Assembly (NCBI GenBank): GCA_900552365.1
Contig: URZP01000053.1
Span: forward strand, 1 to 9,904
Length of the DNA: 9,904 nt
Reading direction: 5' to 3'
Origin: an uncultured Coriobacteriaceae bacterium
GTDB lineage: Bacteria > Actinomycetota > Coriobacteriia > Coriobacteriales > Eggerthellaceae
Position 1 is the stretch's first letter. Each line of letters starts with the position of its first letter. Below the pieces are notes generated by a model, which saw nothing but the letters and a program-made list of their open reading frames with translations, searched no databases and was not told where the DNA came from. This document shows, one piece after another, positions 6,896 through 9,904 of this stretch. Position numbers and translations under genes: made by a program.

Positions 6896-8224
6896 TTATT
6901 TCGTTTTGGTTTGAGCAAGGGGGGTGGTAGCGACGAACGTCGTCCCTGATTCCTTGGAACTTTCGGCGACGATATCGCCTTTATGGCTTCGCGCGATCTC
7001 GCGGGCGATGGCAAGTCCCAAGCCGAAGCCGCCCGTGTCGCCGGTGCGCGCTTTGTCGGTGCGATAGAAGCGATCGAATACGCGCTTCAGGTCGTCGGGC
7101 TGGATATACGACCCGGTATTGCTTACCCGCAGGCTTGCGCTTTTGTTCTCGCGTGCCAAGGTTACCGAGACGGTGCCGCCTTCATTCACGTATTTGCTGG
7201 CGTTCTCGATAAGCGTGTCGACTAGTTTGCGCAGCCTTTCCGGATCGCCCTGCACGGTTATTCCCTCGTGGATGTTGCTTTCCAGCTTGAAGTTTTGCTC
7301 GAATGCGACGGATTCGAATTGAAGGGTTGTGCCAGCAACCATATCGCTTAAGTCAACGGGTTCGAAAGGTGCGTCTACTCGCGCTTCTACCTGCGCCAGC
7401 GTAAGCATTTCGCCGACAAGCCCCTCCATGCGCTCGGCTTCGCTTTGCGTGCTTTCCAGCCACTTGCTTTCGCTGGCGACGGTTCGCTCGGGGTGCGCCT
7501 GAAGGATGGCGACGTTGGCGAGAATGACGGTTAGCGGGGTTTTCAGTTCGTGTGATGCGTCGGTGACGAATTGCTTTTGTGCCTCCCAGGCTTCCTCCAC
7601 GGGCTTCAGCGCCCATTTCGAGAAAACAAGGCTAAGCAGGAAGAACACGATGACGGTCAACCCGCCCACACCGGCAAGGGTGAGGGCGAGCGACTTCCAC
7701 CCGTCGACATTCGACGTGTCGGCGAAGGCTATCACGGTGACGCCTTCTAGCTCGCGTTTCAGGTAATGGAGACTGGTTCCGTCGGCGTTACCGAATCCGT
7801 CGGGCGCAGATGCGATCGTTGAAGCGACCTGCTCTATAACGTCGTCGGAGATCGCGGCGGTCATGGAATGCTCGATAGGGATGAGCTCGCCGTTCTTGTC
7901 AAGGGCATACACGGCGATGGGATATTTGCTGTTGCGGTCGGGCCCACCGATGTGGGGTCCGACGGGTTTTGACTTTTTGCCTCGTTCGTTGCCGTATTCG
8001 TCGGTTTGACCAGTTTCTTCGCCGGCTTGCGTCTGAGCAACCTTTTCTCGGGTATCGACTATCCAGCTTGCTGTGCGATCAACCGTATCGTTTAAGGCGG
8101 CGTCGAGGTTCGCGTTCGCTCGTTGTTGTTCGACCAGACAGATGGTGGTGAACGAGGCGACGACTACGATGGTGACCATCACCATGATGATCGCTATGAA
8201 CTTGATGCGAAGCTTCTTCAGCAT
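6896..8224 (-). CDS. Membrane sensor histidine kinase
   Basis: 442 residues. It is a class I histidine kinase that should autophosphorylate on His225 and pass the phosphate to the adjacent OmpR-type regulator. TM1 is about residues 8-30 and TM2 about 183-203. Between them lies an extracytoplasmic sensor of about 150 residues, with a polar Lys/Gly-rich stretch (about 66-100) and then a fold-like part, YPIAVYALDKNGELIP to GVTVIAFADTS. No HAMP domain is seen; TM2 runs into KPVEEAWEAQKQFVTDASHE. The H-box is DASHELKTPL (222-231), the N-box LIENASKY (338-345), and the G2 box GGFGLGLAIA (398-407). G1 reads VSNTGSYI, with Asn at the usual Asp position, which other kinases of this type also show. A Shine-Dalgarno-like AGGA precedes the start. 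The signal is unknown. Confidence 0.92.
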   Translation of the reverse strand: MLKKLRIKFIAIIMVMVTIVVVASFTTICLVEQQRANANLDAALNDTVDRTASWIVDTREKVAQTQAGEETGQTDEYGNERGKKSKPVGPHIGGPDRNSKYPIAVYALDKNGELIPIEHSMTAAISDDVIEQVASTIASAPDGFGNADGTSLHYLKRELEGVTVIAFADTSNVDGWKSLALTLAGVGGLTVIVFFLLSLVFSKWALKPVEEAWEAQKQFVTDASHELKTPLTVILANVAILQAHPERTVASESKWLESTQSEAERMEGLVGEMLTLAQVEARVDAPFEPVDLSDMVAGTTLQFESVAFEQNFKLESNIHEGITVQGDPERLRKLVDTLIENASKYVNEGGTVSVTLARENKSASLRVSNTGSYIQPDDLKRVFDRFYRTDKARTGDTGGFGLGLAIAREIARSHKGDIVAESSKESGTTFVATTPLAQTKTK

Positions 8225-8260
8225 GCGTTTCGTCCTGACTTGCTCTTTGCTGGTTGCGGA

Positions 8261-8941
8261 TTAATCGTTGCTCGACGATTTCAGTCGGTATCCCACCTTG
8301 CGCACGGTTTCGATTTGCGTGTTCGATCCAAGAAACTTCAGCTTCTTGCGCAGGAAGGAGATATATGCCTCGACGTTGTTGTCGACGGCGCTTGACTCCA
8401 CGCCCCAAACTTTCGAGATCAGCATGTCCTTCGAGACGATCTGGCCTTTGTTGGAGATAAGGATATTCGCGATGGAGAACTCCTTATAGCTAAGGTTGAT
8501 GGATTTCGATCCGCAACTAAGGTCGTGGCTTTCCAGATTCAATGAGATATCGCCGAAGTCGATTTTCTCGAACACTACCTGGCCCTGTCGTCGTGTGAGG
8601 GCGCGAAGATGAGCAAGAAGCTCGGCAGGCGAGAACGGCTTTGTCATGTAGTCGTCTGCGCCGGAATCAAGGCCGGTGATCTTGTCTTGAACCGTCGTTC
8701 GCGCCGTCAACATAAGGACAGGAGTGGGCACGTTCGCGCGTCGCAGCTCGGCCACCACCTCAAGACCCGATTTGCGGGGGAGCATGACGTCTAAAATGAT
8801 AACGTCGTAGCCTCTTGACTCGGCGTAGGCAAATCCTTGATCGCCGTCATGCACGAGATCGACCTGATAGTGATTTTCTTTCAAGATCTGACCAAGCGCC
8901 TGGGCAAGGCGAATGTCATCTTCAACTATAAGTACTTGCAT
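8261..8941 (-). CDS. OmpR/PhoB-family response regulator
   Basis: 226 residues. The receiver domain (1 to about 115) has the acidic pair in VEDD (Glu7-Asp9), phosphoacceptor Asp51 in ILDVMLPRKSGLE, Thr79 in MLTART and Lys101 in MTKPFSPAELLAHLRA. The C-terminal winged helix (about 128-222) has LSYKEFSIANILISNKGQIV, SKDMLISKVWG, SAVDNNVEAYISFLRKKL and IETVRKVGYRL. It should be phosphorylated by the kinase whose gene starts 36 bp downstream. The start at 8941 gives the canonical MQVLIVEDD beginning. An in-frame ATG at 8971 would add MRHTTRERHS, which the family lacks, and has no Shine-Dalgarno. The 8941 start has a weak GAGAAAG upstream. Targets are unknown; the divergent VTC gene is a natural candidate. 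Confidence 0.94.
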   Translation of the reverse strand: MQVLIVEDDIRLAQALGQILKENHYQVDLVHDGDQGFAYAESRGYDVIILDVMLPRKSGLEVVAELRRANVPTPVLMLTARTTVQDKITGLDSGADDYMTKPFSPAELLAHLRALTRRQGQVVFEKIDFGDISLNLESHDLSCGSKSINLSYKEFSIANILISNKGQIVSKDMLISKVWGVESSAVDNNVEAYISFLRKKLKFLGSNTQIETVRKVGYRLKSSSND

Positions 8942-8974
8942 GCTGTGTCTTTCTCGCGTCGTATGTCTCATCTT

Positions 8975-8980
8975 ATTTTA
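8975..8980 (-). promoter_or_regulatory. Possible -10 box for the two-component operon
   Basis: The minus strand reads TAAAAT here (five of six matches to TATAAT). It lies 33 bp upstream of the regulator's ATG, which would give a leader of roughly 25 nt. No good -35 box lies at the normal distance, which would suit an activator-dependent or autoregulated promoter. Confidence 0.3.
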
Positions 8981-8989
8981 GTGAGCAAC

Positions 8990-9024
8990 CTGAAAGCCAG
9001 CTTAAACTGCGGTTTTCCTTTCAG
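8990..9024. promoter_or_regulatory. Inverted repeat in the divergent control region
   Basis: CTGAAAG (8990-8996) and CTTTCAG (9018-9024) form a perfect 7-bp inverted repeat with a 21-bp spacer. The repeat sits 9 bp upstream of the minus-strand -10-like box and about 100 bp before the VTC gene. It could be a regulator site shared by both genes. OmpR-family regulators usually bind direct repeats, so the assignment is uncertain. Confidence 0.3.
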
Positions 9025-9122
9025 TCGTTTTTAAGGCGATCTGAATACAGTGCACTCCATCCCGAAAACGGATCTTGGGCTGGCGCCTTGTGCGCTTGCT
9101 CGTCTCAACGAGAGGAGTGCTC

Positions 9123-9904
9123 ATGAGCATGACCATCGCGACATTCAAAAGAATTGAGAAGAAATACCGCCTTGATACTTTCCAGATGGCGGACCTTTCG
9201 GTCGCTATCGCACCCTACGTCGAGATCGACCAATACGGGCTTAGTCGCATTGACAGCCTGTATTACGACACGCCTGATCGTTCGATGATAGCGCGCTCGC
9301 TCGAGAAACCGCTGTACAAAGAGAAGCTGCGCGTTCGGGCTTACGGCGATTTCGACGAAGCGTCAGAGGTTTTCGTCGAGTTGAAGAAGAAGTACGAAGG
9401 GGTTGTTTACAAAAGACGCGTTCGAATGAGCCGTCTTGGCGCGCAGGCGTATTTGTCGGGCTCGTGCTCGTACGAGGAAGCGATGGCTGCGTATCCCGTC
9501 GCTCCTTGCGACGATGATGCCGCGATCGGCCGTCATGCGCGAATCGTGTCAGAGCCGACAGCGCTCGATTTGCAGATCGCTCGCGAGATCGACGCGCTTA
9601 TCGCCCGAAACTCCGGGCTTAAGCCATCTGTGCTGATCACCTGCACGCGCACGGCATACCGTTCGAAGCTGTTTGTTGACGATGACCTGCGTTTGACGTT
9701 CGACGAGCAAATCGGCTATCGCGATCTTTTCTCTAACAAGCCGTATGTGCTGGGAGAGGGGTTCACGCCGCTTACCGGAAGCGGCGAGTTCCTAATGGAG
9801 GTGAAAGCTCTGGGATCGGTTCCTATGTGGTTCGCGAAGGCCCTTGCGAAGTCGTGCGCTTACCCTTCCTCGTTCTCGAAGTACGGAAGCGCGTATTCAG
9901 ACAT
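9123..9904 (+). CDS. VTC-domain protein, putative polyphosphate polymerase (3' end outside window)
   Basis: The frame is open from the ATG at 9123 to the window end, giving 260 residues and most of a VTC domain. In yeast Vtc4 this tunnel-fold domain makes polyphosphate from ATP; bacterial homologues are soluble and often sit beside DUF4956 and CotH-like genes. Basic and acidic tunnel motifs appear in family order: EKKYRL (12-17), YYDTPD (47-52), YKEKLRVRAYG (65-75), FVELKKKYEGVVYKRRV (84-100), RTAYRSKL (176-183), DLRLTFDE (about 188-195), LMEVK (224-228) and SFSKYGSAY (250-258). GAGGAG (9112-9117) is 5 nt before this ATG and 11 nt before a second in-frame ATG at 9129, so either may be used. 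Polyphosphate synthesis is inferred from motifs. A phosphatase role in the related CYTH/TTM superfamily is less likely. Confidence 0.87.
   Translation, partial: MSMTIATFKRIEKKYRLDTFQMADLSVAIAPYVEIDQYGLSRIDSLYYDTPDRSMIARSLEKPLYKEKLRVRAYGDFDEASEVFVELKKKYEGVVYKRRVRMSRLGAQAYLSGSCSYEEAMAAYPVAPCDDDAAIGRHARIVSEPTALDLQIAREIDALIARNSGLKPSVLITCTRTAYRSKLFVDDDLRLTFDEQIGYRDLFSNKPYVLGEGFTPLTGSGEFLMEVKALGSVPMWFAKALAKSCAYPSSFSKYGSAYSD

Noticed and set aside
6778..7014. Minus-strand frame across the convergent hairpins, with a peptide resembling one on the opposite strand
   Set aside because: The likeness (EIRVNDADFL against EIRIIDADFL) arises because both strands translate the same perfect inverted repeat. 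It overlaps the end of the kinase gene.
8942..8971. Upstream ATG at 8971 for the response regulator
   Set aside because: It would add MRHTTRERHS before the canonical MQVLIVEDD receiver start and lacks a Shine-Dalgarno sequence.
9436..9636. A 66-codon frame inside the VTC gene
   Set aside because: It lies in another frame of a gene with strong VTC motifs on both sides, and has no family features.

Overview
The window is a chromosomal housekeeping segment, most likely from a member of the Coriobacteriia (Eggerthellaceae-like, Actinomycetota). This placement is inferred from several features. Codon use is moderately GC-rich. The order is ffh, rpsP, KH-domain gene, rimM, trmD, signal peptidase. 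The glycyl-tRNA synthetase is the two-subunit (alpha/beta) type, unlike the single-chain enzyme of Streptomyces and Mycobacterium. A PPDK regulatory protein and a VTC-type polyphosphate polymerase are also present. No database search was possible.

Layout. Positions 1-129 hold the C-terminal tail of the SRP GTPase Ffh. A 217-bp gap (130-346) carries promoter-like elements, two direct repeats and a leader hairpin. It is followed by a tight plus-strand cluster for ribosome and tRNA maturation: rpsP, khpA, rimM and trmD. After a 110-bp gap with a hairpin and a possible promoter comes lepB (type I signal peptidase), closed by a clear intrinsic terminator at 2810-2834. Then come glyQ, glyS and the PPDK regulatory protein gene, each starting 1 bp after the preceding stop codon, so they are probably translationally coupled. 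The plus-strand block ends in a convergent intergenic region with two strong hairpins.

On the minus strand lies a two-component system. The OmpR-family response regulator (8261-8941) is upstream and the membrane histidine kinase (6896-8224) is downstream. Transcribed divergently from the regulator is a VTC-domain gene (9123 to the window end, 3' end not seen), whose motifs match the polyphosphate polymerase fold.

How it fits together. The first half serves translation and protein export: SRP targeting, 30S assembly, tRNA m1G37 methylation, signal-peptide removal and Gly-tRNA charging. The PPDK regulator links the glyQS operon to pyruvate/PEP metabolism. The two-component system and the neighbouring VTC gene share a control region and could form a local phosphate or envelope-stress response, but that link rests on gene order only.

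There is no sign of mobile elements, CRISPR arrays, phage genes or RNA genes. I found no wholly new system. The best leads are active-site substitutions in TrmD, the absence of rplS from its usual place, the lack of a T-box before glyQS, the rpsP upstream repeats, and the two-component system/VTC pairing.
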